Positions 12,458 to 23,372 of a stretch of DNA of 64,000 nucleotides are shown one piece after another (positions within the stretch are counted from its first letter, which is position 1; the number at the start of each line of letters is the position of its first letter). Origin of the DNA: Scenedesmus sp. ARA3 (Eukaryota; Chlorophyta; Chlorophyceae; Sphaeropleales; Scenedesmaceae); NCBI GenBank assembly GCA_004335835.1, contig RWJK01001591.1:41566-105565 (forward strand). The letters are read 5' to 3'. The notes below the pieces were generated by a model. That model worked only from the letters and a program-made list of their open reading frames with translations, did no database searches and was not told the DNA's origin. The position numbers and the translations under genes were made by a program.

Positions 12458-14347
12458 ATGCAGTTGTTTGTGAGGGATAGCGAGACGCTGGTGCTGGACG
12501 CATGCGAGCAGACAACCATCGCGGAGCTGAAGGCAGCCTATGCAGCACGCAAAGCCTACGGTATCGATGCTGAGCAGGCTTTGGTAAGTTTACAAACCTT
12601 CTGTTCTTACGAGTCACGATATGCTGAGCAGGGTCCGGCCTGCATGGCAGCAGCAGCAGCATATGCCCTCACTGTGGCCTGGTCCGTCCTGTTTCTTTGC
12701 ATGGTAGCTGCTCTTTAGAGACCCGCTATCGGATCCTCAACTTCGCAACACACAGCATACATGTCGCCGTGCCATCATGTGCATCACAGCACCCGTGCTC
12801 CAGCTCATGCTGTCTCCATGCCTGCACATTCTGCAGGTCTTGCTGCACCACAGCAGGCAGCTGCAGGACAATGCCACGCTAGCAGAGGCAGCACTGTACA
12901 ATGGCGCTACGCTGTCAGTTTGCAGCAGGCTACGAGGCGGCGGTGGCGATGGCGGCAGCACGGGTGCGGAGAGCAGGAGCTGTTACTTGGAGATGTATGC
13001 GCAGCGCAAGCCTGATAAGGTGAGTGCTGGAGTCTTGGCATGCTGCAGGATTGTGTCTGAGATACAGTTGTGTATCGCTTCGCGTCTGCAGTGCATGCCA
13101 TTGCAACCGGCAACAGCAGTAGCAGCCTAGACGTTGCTTATCTGCTGCATGTTGGTCCTGTCCGTACGGTGTGCAGCAGGTGCCTGCTTCTCTGTTGGTT
13201 GATTGCTCCTGCATGGTCAGCAGCTCTCAGCATGGCAGATTTGTACAATCAGCAGTTTGATTGCGCGGGCGGTTCAGCCGCATGCCGCACATTCACAGCA
13301 CTCACGTGTGTGCACACGCACAACAATATAACCATACCTCCTCTCTCGCATGCCGCCCTGATGCACACAGGTCAACCCTCTAGAGGAGCCGCTGGCGCGC
13401 AGCACACTACCCACATCTAAGCTCATGCACAAAAGCACTGTGACCTGCAAATAATCACACACCATTCCGTCTCCTGCTGCTGCAATGTGCAGGTGAACCC
13501 CCTAGAGGAGCTGCTGGCTCGCAGCACGCGCTGCCGGCTGTCAGGCGAGCGGCTGGCCCCACCCTGCGTGGCAGATGAGCTGGGCAGCCTTTTCAACAAG
13601 GAAGCAGTAGTACACGCGCTGCTGAACAAGACCATGCCTGCAGCACTCTCGCACATAACGAGCTTGAAGGCAGTTGTTAATCTCAAGCTGGAGCCTGCAC
13701 ACAAGGTCGGCGGCAGCAGCAGCAGCAGCAACGGCAAAAACGGCAAGGCCCACGGCAGCAGCAGCAGCAGTGATGCGGCAGACTTCCAGTGCCCGGTGAC
13801 TGGGCTGGAGTTGAATGGGCGCTTCCAGTTTGTCATTCACCGGTCGACAGGGCAGGTGCTGAGTGAGCGGGCGCTGAGGGAGGCTCCTGCAGCAGTAGAG
13901 GAGCTGCTGGGGGGCAAGTGGGCAGCAGATGATTTAGTACCTGTGAATCCGCAGGGGGAGGAGCTAGAGAAGCGGCAGCAGGCGGTGGCGGCAGCAGCAG
14001 CAGCGGAGCGCGCAAAGAAGAAGGCTAAGAAAGCAGGCAAGGAGAAGGAGAGGGAGAAGGCAGCAGCAGCAGCAGCAGCAGCATTGGATGGTGCTGGTGT
14101 TGCAGGGGCAGTTGCGGATGCTGCAGATGGTGTAGCAGCAGTTGGCAGCAAGCGGCCGCCGGCGGCGCCGCCAGCAGCAGCGGCAGCAGCAGCAGTAGCA
14201 GCTGGTGGGGCAGCAGCAGCAAAGAAGCTGAAGCTTCCGGCGGGTGCGACGCCAGAGGTATATGCGTCCATCTTTTCAACAGGAAAGCCGAAGATGAAGG
14301 AGACCTACTGCTGCAGATCTGCTTCGGGCAGGGGCCTTGGAATGTGA
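12458..14347 (+). CDS. RTF2: RTF2 (replication termination factor 2) with N-terminal ubiquitin-like domain
   Basis: RTF2 acts at stalled replication forks in yeast and animals and in nuclear RNA processing in plants (family knowledge). Three exons (12458-12583, 12837-13019, 13493-14347) join to 387 residues. Residues 1-77 are ubiquitin-like, starting MQLFVRDSETLVL and ending SRLRGG at 72-77. The RTF2 core follows: NPLEELLARSTRCRLSGERL, then ELGSLFNKEAVVHALL (a divergent U-box/RING-like fold), then FQCPVTGLELNGRFQF and LSERALREA. A low-complexity Ala/Lys-rich linker leads to the conserved PEVYASIFSTGK and the tail KETYCCRSASGRG. Where relatives have a cysteine cluster before SERALKE, this protein has HRSTGQ, and the later CxxC pair is also absent. 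A decoy copy of the exon-3 start lies upstream in intron 2. Confidence 0.92.
13370..13533 (+). repeat. Decoy duplicate of RTF2 exon-3 start
   Basis: 13370-13413 (CAGGTCAACCCTCTAGAGGA...) repeats 13490-13533 (CAGGTGAACCCCCTAGAGGA...), including the CAG acceptor and about 45 nt of exon. The upstream copy then diverges and reaches a stop. Confidence 0.85.
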
Positions 14348-14891
14348 TACAGCCGAGCATGTTAATTTGTACAGGGGAAGAGGTCTGCTGGGGCGCACCG
14401 GCAGAATCTGTGCTGCTGTGCTGCTGTTGTATACTATTGTTGGTGCTGCAGTTGTTGCTGCTGGGCTGGTTTCTGGCCGAGCAAAGGGATGTGAGCGTCC
14501 TTGGGGAAAGTTTCTTTGCGTTGTGCATCACGCGCCGTGCGTGTTACTGCATGGTCAGTTGAACCCTGACAGCCTGAAACCTTGGTGTTCAGAGGCTTTA
14601 CCAAGTAACTGAGCGTGGCTTGCTGTGGTGTTCGGCTGTTTAGGACGTGCCTGCAACAGCTGTTCAGGTGGTTCACGGTCACGAACGAGAAGCAAACCCC
14701 TGCTTGGGTGCAGCACAAGCAACTGTCTCAGCACTGTGCCATCATATCGATCAGCACAACTGCAGCTCACAGTCTGAGAACTTGCGACAGAACGCGCATT
14801 CCCTATCGATTGTGCCCATGCATGCGTGTATGGCGATGCAAGCAGCTTGAGTGAACAACTTTGAGTGCCACAGCAGCAAGAGCCGGACAGC
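14348..14891. other. Intergenic region between RTF2 and PRCC-like gene
   Basis: 544 bp with no supported gene. It should hold the RTF2 3' UTR and the PRCC-like promoter and 5' UTR. Confidence 0.4.
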
Positions 14892-15908
14892 ATGGACCTG
14901 CTTACGGGCTACGGCAGTGGATCGGACTCTGAAACTGAAGTCGACGTCCCGAATCGTATCCTGGCCAGCAGAACGGCCGTCGAGGCAGCCCCAGCTGTGA
15001 CTAGCACAGCACCAGCAGCACCTGCAGCAGCAGCAAAGAAGCCCAGCCTCTTCGGCAGCTTTCCAGGCCCTAAGCATGCTGCCTCTGCTGCTGCACCTGC
15101 CGTAGAAGCAGCTCCTGGGCTGCCTCCTGGCTTCTTCGATAGCCCTGCAACAGCAGCACCACCCGAGAGCAGCAGCGCTGCAGCACCTGCAGGCCTGCCC
15201 AGCAACTTCTTTGATGCAGCACCCAGCAGCACAGCAGCAGCGGCTGCAGCTGAAGAAGCAGAAGCAGCGCCAGGGCCAGCGCTGCGGCCGCCTCCTGCAG
15301 CAGTAGCAGACCTCCCGCAGCCAAGTGACCTAAAGCTGTGGTCAAAGCTGCCAGCTGCAAACAAGCGCAAGGTCACCCTGCGGCCCAAAATAGACATGGC
15401 ACTGCTGGCAGCATCTGACAGCGATGAGGATGATGCAGCACCAGCAGCTAAGAAGGCAAAGCCGGCAGCAGCAGCAGCAGGCAAGCCGAGTATACTTAGC
15501 TTCCTGCCGGCGCCAAAGCATGCGCCTAAAGGGCCAAAGGGCGGTGGCAGCAGCAGCGGCATGCTAGGGGGTGGAGGTGGCACGCGGCTTGACACAGGCG
15601 GTGGCCTTAGCAGCGAGCAGCAGCAGCAACGCAGTGCGGATGATGCAAGGCAAGCAGCGCCCGCCCCAGCAGCTATCAGCAATGAAGCCTTCCGCATGCG
15701 GCCAGCTGCAGCAGCAGCAGCAGCAGCAGCAGCAGATGATGGCAGCAGCGGCGGCTACGGGTACGCTGCACAGCAGTACCAGCAGCAGCAGTACGATGCG
15801 CAGCAGTACCACCAGCAGTATGCTGCAGCAGGCAGCGCTGGCTATGACTATAGCTCCTACTACCAAGGTGCTGCCGCTACAGCCGCACCCGCAGCAGCAG
15901 CAAGCCGC

Positions 15909-15945
<37 letters not shown>

Positions 15946-16325
15946 TGCATCCTGAGGAAGCCCTCTTGCAGGAAGCTCTGCAGGCAGAAGCAGCAAAGGC
16001 AGCGCGGCGCGGCGCTGGCTCTGGCAGCTCCCAATTAGTCATGCCTGACATCCAGTTCAAAGAGGTCAAAGCAGATGCAATCAAGTATGTGGATCCAGCG
16101 CAGCGCGAGGCCGCGCAAGGCATGCGGGCCGCGCTGGGTGCCGATTACGCTGTGAAGCTGCGCGCCGAGGCTGCGCCGCATACTGGCAGCAAGCTGGCGC
16201 GCAGCAAGCACCAGATCGGCACGCTGTTTGCGAATGCCAAGCTGCGGGAGCTGGAGGTGCTGGAGAACAGGGCCGCGGGCATGAAGTCCAAGGCTGAAAC
16301 GGCCGGCAAGTACGGCTGGCGCTGA
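14892..16325 (+). CDS. PRCC-like nuclear protein, intronless
   Basis: A single open frame of 477 residues beginning MDLLTGYGSGSDSETEVDV; the upstream in-frame codons lack an ATG. Low-complexity Ala/Gln-rich sequence carries repeated short motifs: KKPSLFGSFPGPKH, GFFDSP, NFFDAA and KPSILSFLPAPKH. The SDLKLWSKLP and KRKVTLRP segments, an acidic SDSDEDD patch and a Tyr/Gln-rich prion-like stretch (QQYQQQQYDAQQYHQQY) follow. The C-terminal 80 residues match the PRCC family tail: MPDIQFKEV, then SKHQIGTLFANAKLRELEVL, then AETAGKYGWR at the stop. Human PRCC is a nuclear protein that interacts with the spliceosome and MAD2B, so a role in nuclear RNA processing is inferred. Two broken copies of the tail follow the gene. 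Confidence 0.82.
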
Positions 16326-16835
16326 GGGCTAGCTTCAAGCTAGCTGCAAGTCCAGGGCACAGCAGCAGCTGACGCGTCTGGCGTGTTCGTGGGCAGCGTA
16401 TTCTGCAGCAGCTGGCGGCCGCGGCATACGGCAGCAGGTATTTGGCAGCTGTGTAGCTGCATGGGTGTTTGAGGTGCTGCTGCCAAGCTGCGGGAGCTTG
16501 AGGTGCTGGAGAACCGCGCAGCGGGCATGAAGTTCAAGGCGGAACAGCTGGGAAGTACGGCTGGCGCTGAGGCGCCACTTGGGCCATGGGTATGTACAGT
16601 GAGGCAGCAGTTGGCGGTGTGTAGGAGAGCAGTTCTTCTCAGCAGCAGGTAATGTCTATGGCATGTACGGCAACACGATTTGTGGCAGCAGGTCTTATGG
16701 CAGCAGGTCTTATGGTAGCTGTGTAACTGCATGGGTGCTGCTCAAAGCTGCTGGAGCTGGAGGTGCTGGAGAACAGGGCAGCGGGCATGAAGTCCAAGGC
16801 GGAGACGGCCGGCAAGTACGGCTGGCGCTGAGGGC
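16213..16835 (+). repeat. Tandem copies of the PRCC-like C-terminal coding end
   Basis: The last 110 nt of the PRCC-like frame (to 16325) recur at about 16480-16572 and 16754-16833, with periods near 250-260 bp. Each copy ends in AAGTACGGCTGGCGCTGAGG. Copy 2 reads GGAACAGCTGGGAAG where the gene has GAAACGGCCGGCAAG and is frameshifted. Copy 3 keeps the original frame. Confidence 0.9.
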
Positions 16836-17834
16836 CAGTTCCCAACAGAAGCGAGATGCGAGACGTTTGCCGATTGCAGAGGCGGTTGTGTTGTTGCAGC
16901 AGCTGACGGGCCTGGCGTGTACAGCAGCAGCTCATTGTGCAGCAGCTGTGGTGTATTGATAGAGATGGGGCATTTGGAGGCAATTAACAGCATGCGAGCA
17001 GTACTTATGCCTTGCCGAGAGCCAGTGAGCGTGGGTGTGGTTCAGCACAGCGTAAGTATGGCTGCGCAATGTCGCACTTGAGATTGTGTCCGTTGTGGCG
17101 TCATGGCAGCTGGAAGATGCACCTGCCGCAAGTTGGTGCACCTATGTGTCCATCTGCTGGTCTATTGTACCCATTTGCACATCCTGTTCATGCATATGAC
17201 CCCAGCAGGAGCAGTGCGGTGCTCAGGGGATGAACAGCCTGTTCATCCCCTGAGCATCCGGCCTGTGTCTCATGTGATGCTGTTGTACACCTATACTTAT
17301 GTGCTTGTTCCACGCATCATTACGGCCAAGCTGCTCGGGTCAGGGCTCATCAGTATCATGTAACAGTTACAGCGCTAGCAGTGACCAGTGACGGCTGGCC
17401 GGTTGCCATGTATACAGCAATGTCTTTCCTGCAAATCTTTACACAGCAGCTGCCACCCAAAACACATCACTATGTCACCATGAGCACAGCGTGTCCGCCG
17501 GCGGTCAAAGACTTTGTGCACTTCTCTGTATGGTGTGTGTCACGCTAGCAGCTGGCATGCACAACCGCCAATACTTGAGTCACTACTGGCAGGCTGCAAA
17601 ACGCAGCTGGCACCGCAGTCAACTGCAGCAACATTTCTGCCAATGTCGCTGCAGCAACAGCAGTCACTTGGGCAGTGCTGTTTGCAACCGCATGCAACCA
17701 CATTCGCTGCCATACACAACGCGCAAGTCCAACATGCAGCAGCTGTGGCTTGATGAGTAACATGATGATGATGATGCAGCAGCTGTTGGCAGCCATTCAA
17801 CTCCACCGTGGCGTCTGTGACAGCGTGCACATTT
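16836..17834. other. Non-coding region with a strong hairpin
   Basis: About 1 kb between the PRCC tail copies and the stop of the AT-hook gene. The only clear structure is the perfect inverted repeat at 17220-17256. No gene is supported. Confidence 0.5.
17220..17256. repeat. Perfect 17-bp inverted repeat, 3-nt loop
   Basis: Arms 17220-17236 and 17240-17256 are exact reverse complements (core CTCAGGGGATGAACA) around the loop GCC. It would form a stable hairpin in RNA of either strand, or a cruciform in DNA. It lies about 900 nt past the PRCC-like stop and 580 nt past the AT-hook gene stop. Confidence 0.9.
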
Positions 17835-19043
17835 CTAAGTCTCCGCACCAGCAGCAGCAGCTGCAGCGCGGGCTGCAACACGTGCAGACTTGGAGGGAGA
17901 GGGCGCTGGCGGCCCTGCTGCTGCTGCTGGTGGTGGTGGTGGCATGCCTTCACGGCCGGCTGAGGCAGCTGCTGCCTTGCTGGGGGTGCCTGTTGCAGAG
18001 CAGAAGCAAGCAGCCGTGCAGAGCAAGAGGCTCGGGTGCTGCAAGTTTATCAGGGCATATTATTGAGAGGTGCACAGGAAATTCAAAATCCAATTTGAGC
18101 ACTCGGGGCCTATTGCATGCAGCTGCGCGATTGGATGCCTGCACGATACACATGCATGCAGCAAACGTATGTGTCTGTATGCAGCACTGTACACTGCAGC
18201 GTTGTCATGTGACATGACAGATATGGGGCGCAGGTATGCAGCCAGCGCACCCAGTGCATCCGAAATACAGTGTGCAAACGGCACTGCCTCGTCTATTCGC
18301 TACCCACCTGCAGCAGCAGCAGCAGCAGCCTCGCCGGCTGGCTTGCTCTGCTTGTCTCCCTTGCTCTTTTGCTGCTGCTTGGCGGCCTTCTCTGCTGCCT
18401 TCTCCTTTGCTGCCAGCGCTGCCTCACGCGCCTCAAGCGCAGCCTGCTGCTGCTGCAGCTCCTCTAGCTCCTGCTGCTGCCTGCTGCCGTCATCTGCAGG
18501 GCACACAACAAAAGGAACACAGCAGGCAAGTGACGCAGCGCAGGGAGATGCATACCATCCCATGTTGGGGCATCCAGCAGGATGCACGCAAGACGCCAAT
18601 AATATACAAGTCCCACCTGTCTCTACATGCATATGCTGCACGTGCAGGAGGTGTAGTAGGGCTTGAGCGTTTCTAACTTTGTGCGCTGTATAGGCAGCCG
18701 CCATGTACACGTGACCAGACACATGTCGAGGCAGCTTCAGCACAGGCGCAACCAGCCTCTGCTTGGGGTGCCTGCCTGCATCAGGCCTGCATGCCAACAG
18801 CACCCGCAGCAACCCTGCACCAAGCCTGTGCTGTGCGTATAGCAAGCCATGCGATGAGGCACAGCTGATGCTGCAATGCTTACCTTCTTCTGTGTCGCCT
18901 CCATCCGCCGCTGCTGGGACTGCAGGCAGACACATGAGCAAGCAGGCAGACACGCAGCTGAGGATACAGGACAGCAGGCCATGCGAGATTGGTTCACGTT
19001 GCAAGCTGCAGACCGGGCTACATCAACCGCTAGAGACCCACAC

Positions 19044-19097
<54 letters not shown>

Positions 19098-21926
19098 CAG
19101 GGCCCCACCGCCAGGGCCCCACCGCCAGCCCCACCCCCACCCCTACGCTGTGCACAGCACACACTGCAGCTGTCGCCCCCCGAAACTCCAACGCGGACTG
19201 TCATGCACACAGTATACTCACGTGCCCCCTTGCCCTGTGCGAAGGCCATGGCCAGTGCATATAGGTCGTCAGCACGCTGTCTTTCGGCCTTCACCTGGCC
19301 CTCCTTGGCCTGCAGCAGCTGCTGGTACAGCGCCTCCTGCAAGCAAGAAGCAATATGGTGCAGCAACACAGCAGCAGGCATCTCAGCATCTCAAGCCAAG
19401 CAGCAGCGCGTGTTGGCCTCCACCTCGCCCTCCTTGGCCTGCAGCAGCTGCTGGTTCAGCGCCTCCTGCAAGCATCAGGTACCAGAGCACACCAACGCAG
19501 CACACAGAAGAGCTGAGCACTTCTGATACAGCAGCTTTAGAGGCGCGGCAGCTGCGGCGCTTCCTTCGCCTCTCATGAAAGCTGCTGCCCATGCTCCTGC
19601 AGCATTGCAGCGCCCGCACGACTCTCGACAGACGTGCTGTGTCGCGCAGCAGTGATTGCGTGCCAACGCAGTGTGCGTTAGTTGCAGGGCACCCACCAGC
19701 AGCCAAGCCATCGACCACAGGTGGGCGCCGCTAGTTGTTTGGCAGATCTATGCATGACTTGGATGTAACCACTGCCAGAGGCCGCGCAGCAACGGTCATC
19801 ATTACAGCAGCAGCAGCAGCGGCGGCAGCATACCCAGTTGAAAATGCTGATAATCACCCTCCCCTGGCCTGCTGCCCACCTTGTCGTCTGTCTCAACGAT
19901 GATGATCAGCAGCAGCAGCAGCAGCAGCGGCATCAACATGAACGCATCACACTGGTCCAACCAGCCCGACTGCCTGCTGCCCACCTTGTCGTCTGTCATG
20001 CCGCCCGTGCTGCTGCGGGCCTTCTTGCTGCTGGCAGGCGTGGCTGCTGACTTGGCCTTGTTTGCGGAGCGCCGCTGCCGCCGGGAGCCCTGCAGCGACA
20101 CCAGACGGGCCCCACGCAGCAGATAGAGTAGTATCAGCAGCAGCAGCAGCAGCAGCAGCAGCATGCAAACAGATCAGGCAGGCAGCGGGCTGGTGTTAGA
20201 ATCTGTATGTGTGCCACTAGGCATTGCGCCATGCGCGTAGCGGAGCGCCGCTGCCGCCGGGAGCCCTGCAGCGACACCAGACATGGCCACCGAAGCAGAC
20301 AGCGCAGCAGCAGCAGCAGCAGCAGCAGGCAGGGTGAGGAGCAGGCCGCGGGTCAGAGTAGACAGATGCATCACTGCCTTGTGGCGCAGATGCATGCATA
20401 CATGTGTGCACACATCCAAAAGCAACGGCATTCAGGCACTGTGGACATACGATTCAACCAACGGCTCATACATGCACTCTCAACAGCGCCTGCTGTTTCA
20501 GTCTATGCTCGCTGCTGTGGCAGCAGCCAGGGGCGCGCCATGTCACTGGCGCGATGTGTGTTTGCACGCCTTACCTCATCATCGCCTTCCTCCTCAACCT
20601 CCGCGCCATCCTCCCCATCTGCTGCTGCTGCTGCTGCCGCATAATACACCGGTCACCTCTGTACATGCAAAATGCTATCAAAATGCTTTACATGCAACAA
20701 CCAATCTCACTGTCAACACCTACCTCATCTCCCTCCTCCTCATCCAATTCCACATCATCCCCATCTGCTGCTGCTGCTGCTGCTGCCGCCTTGGCCTGTG
20801 TTGCGCTCTTAGGCGGCCGCCCCGGCCCCCTGCGCTGCTGCTCGCTCTTGGGCGGCCTGCCTGGCTTGCGCTTCCCTGGCTGTGGCTGTGCCACATCCAG
20901 CCTCACATCGTCCAGCTCACAGTCAGCACCCAGCCCTTGCTCCTGCAAGCAGTGTGATTGGTGCAGTGAGTGAAGAGTGCTGCGGGCGCAAGGGCTGCGC
21001 CTGCCTCACATCGTCCTAGTCACAGTCAGCACCTAGCCCTTGCTCCTGCAGGCAGTGGGGTTGGTGCAGTAGTCGTCAGCTGGCACAAACAGCAGTGCTG
21101 CAGTGTACAGGGGTGTGCCACATCACGTGTCACGTCGTCCAGCTCACAGTCAGCAGCCAGCCCTTGCTCCTGCAGGCAGTGCGGATGGTGCAAAGAAAGA
21201 CAGTCTTGCAGGTGCGCTCAGAACTCACAGTCAGCACCCAGCCCTTGCTCCTGCAAGAAGTGTGGTTGGGATTTGTTTAGCGGTCAAATGACACACACAG
21301 CAGTACTGCAGGCACAAGGCTGTGCCACATCCAGTCTCACATCGTCCAGCTCACAGTCAGCACCCAGCCCTTGCTCCTGCAAGCAGTGGGGTTGGTGTAG
21401 AAGTTGTCAGCTGGCACACACAGCAGTNNNNNNNNNNNNNNNNNNNNNNNNNNNNNNNNNNNNNNNNNNNNNNNNNNNNACTGCAGGCACAAGGCTGTGC
21501 CACATCCAGTCTCACATCGTCCAGCTCACAGTCAGCACCCAGGCCTTGCTCCTGCAAGCAGTGCGGATGGTGCAGTGATCGAACAGCGCTGCGGGCATTG
21601 TCTCAGTGATAGTCAGCACTCAGCCCCTTGCTCCTGCAGGCAGTGGGGTTGGTGCGGTTATACACCGATGCACTCAGGGATAGTTGGTGCTTTCAATATT
21701 ATGGAGTACAAAACGAACGCATGCAAACCAACGTGTGAGGCAAAGTACGATAAGGCTTCAAAAGATGATGCAGTTGCAGACTACTGCATGGCATGCTGCA
21801 CACACCTTTGCCAGGACCCTGACTTTGTGGTACTCCTTGTTGGCAGCGTCCTCATCACCGTTGTTCTTTGCAAGCACATCAGCCCACAGCTGAGGGAAGG
21901 CACGCTCCCTGCAACACACCAGCAGC

Positions 21927-21979
<53 letters not shown>

Positions 21980-22356
21980 TGACAGCAGCGTCAGCAGTGG
22001 CGACGTGCAGGGTTACTGCCTCATGGCTGCTTCAAGAAAAGAGATGTGCAGCCTTAAAGGCACTCAAGGTCCCTTTCATGGTGCATTTTGGATGTGCAGC
22101 AGCATGCATGCATGCTGCAAACTTGAAGAACGTCGTGTGGCTCTGCAAGCTGTGAAAAAGCTGCTACTGCAGTGTGCTATGCTGGCCTGCTGGGGAAGCA
22201 GGATGCTGCTGGTGCAGTCAAGTGCCTTAAATTAATATAGTTTTGAATTTTGAAATGGTAATGCGTGCAAGAAAGCTCGGCACGAGGCGTGATCTGTATC
22301 GTCTGTTTGATGCTGCTCCGTGCTTACCTTCCTCTCTTCTTTTCTCCCGGCGTCAT
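17835..22356 (-). CDS. AT-hook / coiled-coil nuclear protein
   Basis: I do not recognise the family. Eight exons join in phase to 315 residues: 22328-22356, 21806-21908, 20724-20942, 19985-20089, 19222-19336, 18884-18919, 18308-18493, 17835-17989. It opens MTPGEKKRGRERAFPQLWAD and continues through NNGDEDAANKEYHKVRVLAK. Two AT-hooks follow at residues 68-76 (KRKPGRPPK) and 81-89 (RRGPGRPPK), then an acidic patch (DGDDVELDEEEGDE). A basic Ser/Lys segment leads to a coiled coil (QQLLQAKEGQVKAERQRADD, later ELEELQQQQAALEAREAALA) and a Pro/Ala-rich end. Chromatin binding in the nucleus is inferred from the AT-hooks. At least four exon edges are tandemly duplicated in its introns, one seven-fold. 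Exon 1 (29 nt) is supported only by splice phase. Confidence 0.72.
19383..20281 (-). repeat. Further exon-edge duplicates in the AT-hook gene
   Basis: Three pairs occur. The start of the exon at 20089 (GGCTCCCGGCGGCAGCGG) recurs at about 20240-20281. The exon end and donor at 19985 (ACAGACGACAAGGTGGGCAG) recurs at about 19877-19896. The start of the exon at 19336 (GAGGCGCTGTACCAGCAGC) recurs near 19400-19470 reading EALNQQLLQAKEGEVEAN. All extra copies are intronic. Confidence 0.85.
20889..21655 (-). repeat. Seven-copy exon-edge array in the AT-hook gene
   Basis: The start of exon 3 (acceptor plus codons for EQGLGADCELDDVRLDV) recurs about seven times, near 20889, 21005, 21116, 21222, 21325, 21496 and 21608. 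All but the first lie in the preceding intron. On the + strand each copy shows CACAGTCAGCACCCAGCCC with small changes. A 52-nt run of N interrupts the array. Confidence 0.9.
21428..21479. other. Assembly gap (52 N)
   Basis: A run of N inside the seven-copy exon-edge array. The flanks are near-identical repeat units, so the true copy number is unknown. Confidence 0.99.
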
Positions 22357-23372
22357 TGCAGCCTTGGCTTTAAATCAAAACGAAGATTTTGACGCGTGCC
22401 TGTTAACGAGCGGCTGGTGATGCGCGCTGTCTGTTTACCGGCTGGATCGGCGAGCAGGGTTTTTGAGACGAACACACCACGGCGACACAGCACAGCAGGA
22501 GCAGACAACTGCATTGAAAGGGCCGTGGCTGCACTTGAAACACAGTAATATTGTATTATGCTTGACTTTGTTCGAGAATATCAGGCTAACGGTACCTTGA
22601 GTACCAATTACGTACAAGTAACACCGGTTCGGCTGCCAAACCGCTGATGTCCTACCTTCTAAAGGTTGGAAGCACCGGTACCATTACTTGTGGGTTGCAA
22701 GCGCAAACAGCTGCAGCAGACACAACTCTGAGACGCTGCTGCACCAGTAGCAGCTGGTATGGCTGTGCTGTCCGATGATTGCAGCCAAGCTTTGCCACTG
22801 CTGCAATGACCACATGCATACCAGGGGCCCAGGACGCAAGTGGACCAGCTCAAACTTTCAAAGTAGACAAAGGCAAGTGAAACCCTCGCCACAGAGCGCA
22901 GCAGAACACGCCAGGTGTTACGTGTCCCACGACCGCCGCCAGTGCCAAAATAGCCAGCCATCGTAATCGCTGTGACCGTCCGGAAACACTGCACTCAACG
23001 AAATCACCAACGCTGAGTCATACCACCAGAAACCAGCAGCACACAGGCATGTGCCCAGCAGCTAAAACCAACAGTCAGGCTGCTGCCCTCCAACACTGGG
23101 TCAGACTGGGTGTGACGTACCACCATGTACTACCTTAGTAGGGCGGGAAGCCCCCGGTGTCGGGAGTACTGAACTTCCGACGTCACAGTCAAATGCTCAC
23201 AGCTCATAGGCTGGCCTCTGCAGCTGCGCCCTCAAGCCCCCGCTTCTGCATGCAACTGCTGCCAGCGTCCAGTGCATCAGCTTCTGCTGCTGTTGCTGTT
23301 GCTGATGTACTACAGTGATGAGGTACTAGTAGCACATAAGCACTTTCAACGCTCTCATTAGCTCACGCACAG
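22357..23372. other. Intergenic region upstream of AT-hook gene
   Basis: About 1 kb, somewhat AT-richer than its surroundings, between the AT-hook gene start and the aminotransferase 3' copies. It should contain the AT-hook promoter. No gene is supported. Confidence 0.4.

Noticed and set aside
14865..14891. Upstream start for the PRCC-like protein
   Set aside because: The frame is open to 14865 but begins with GTG. The first ATG is at 14892.
19044..19095. Open frames with long poly-Cys, poly-Leu or poly-Ala runs
   Set aside because: These are frame shadows of CTG/CAG microsatellites in introns, not proteins.
20889..21655. Regularly spaced repeats resembling a CRISPR array
   Set aside because: The units are coding, the spacers are themselves similar, the genes around are spliced eukaryotic genes and there are no cas genes. 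It is a tandem exon-edge duplication.
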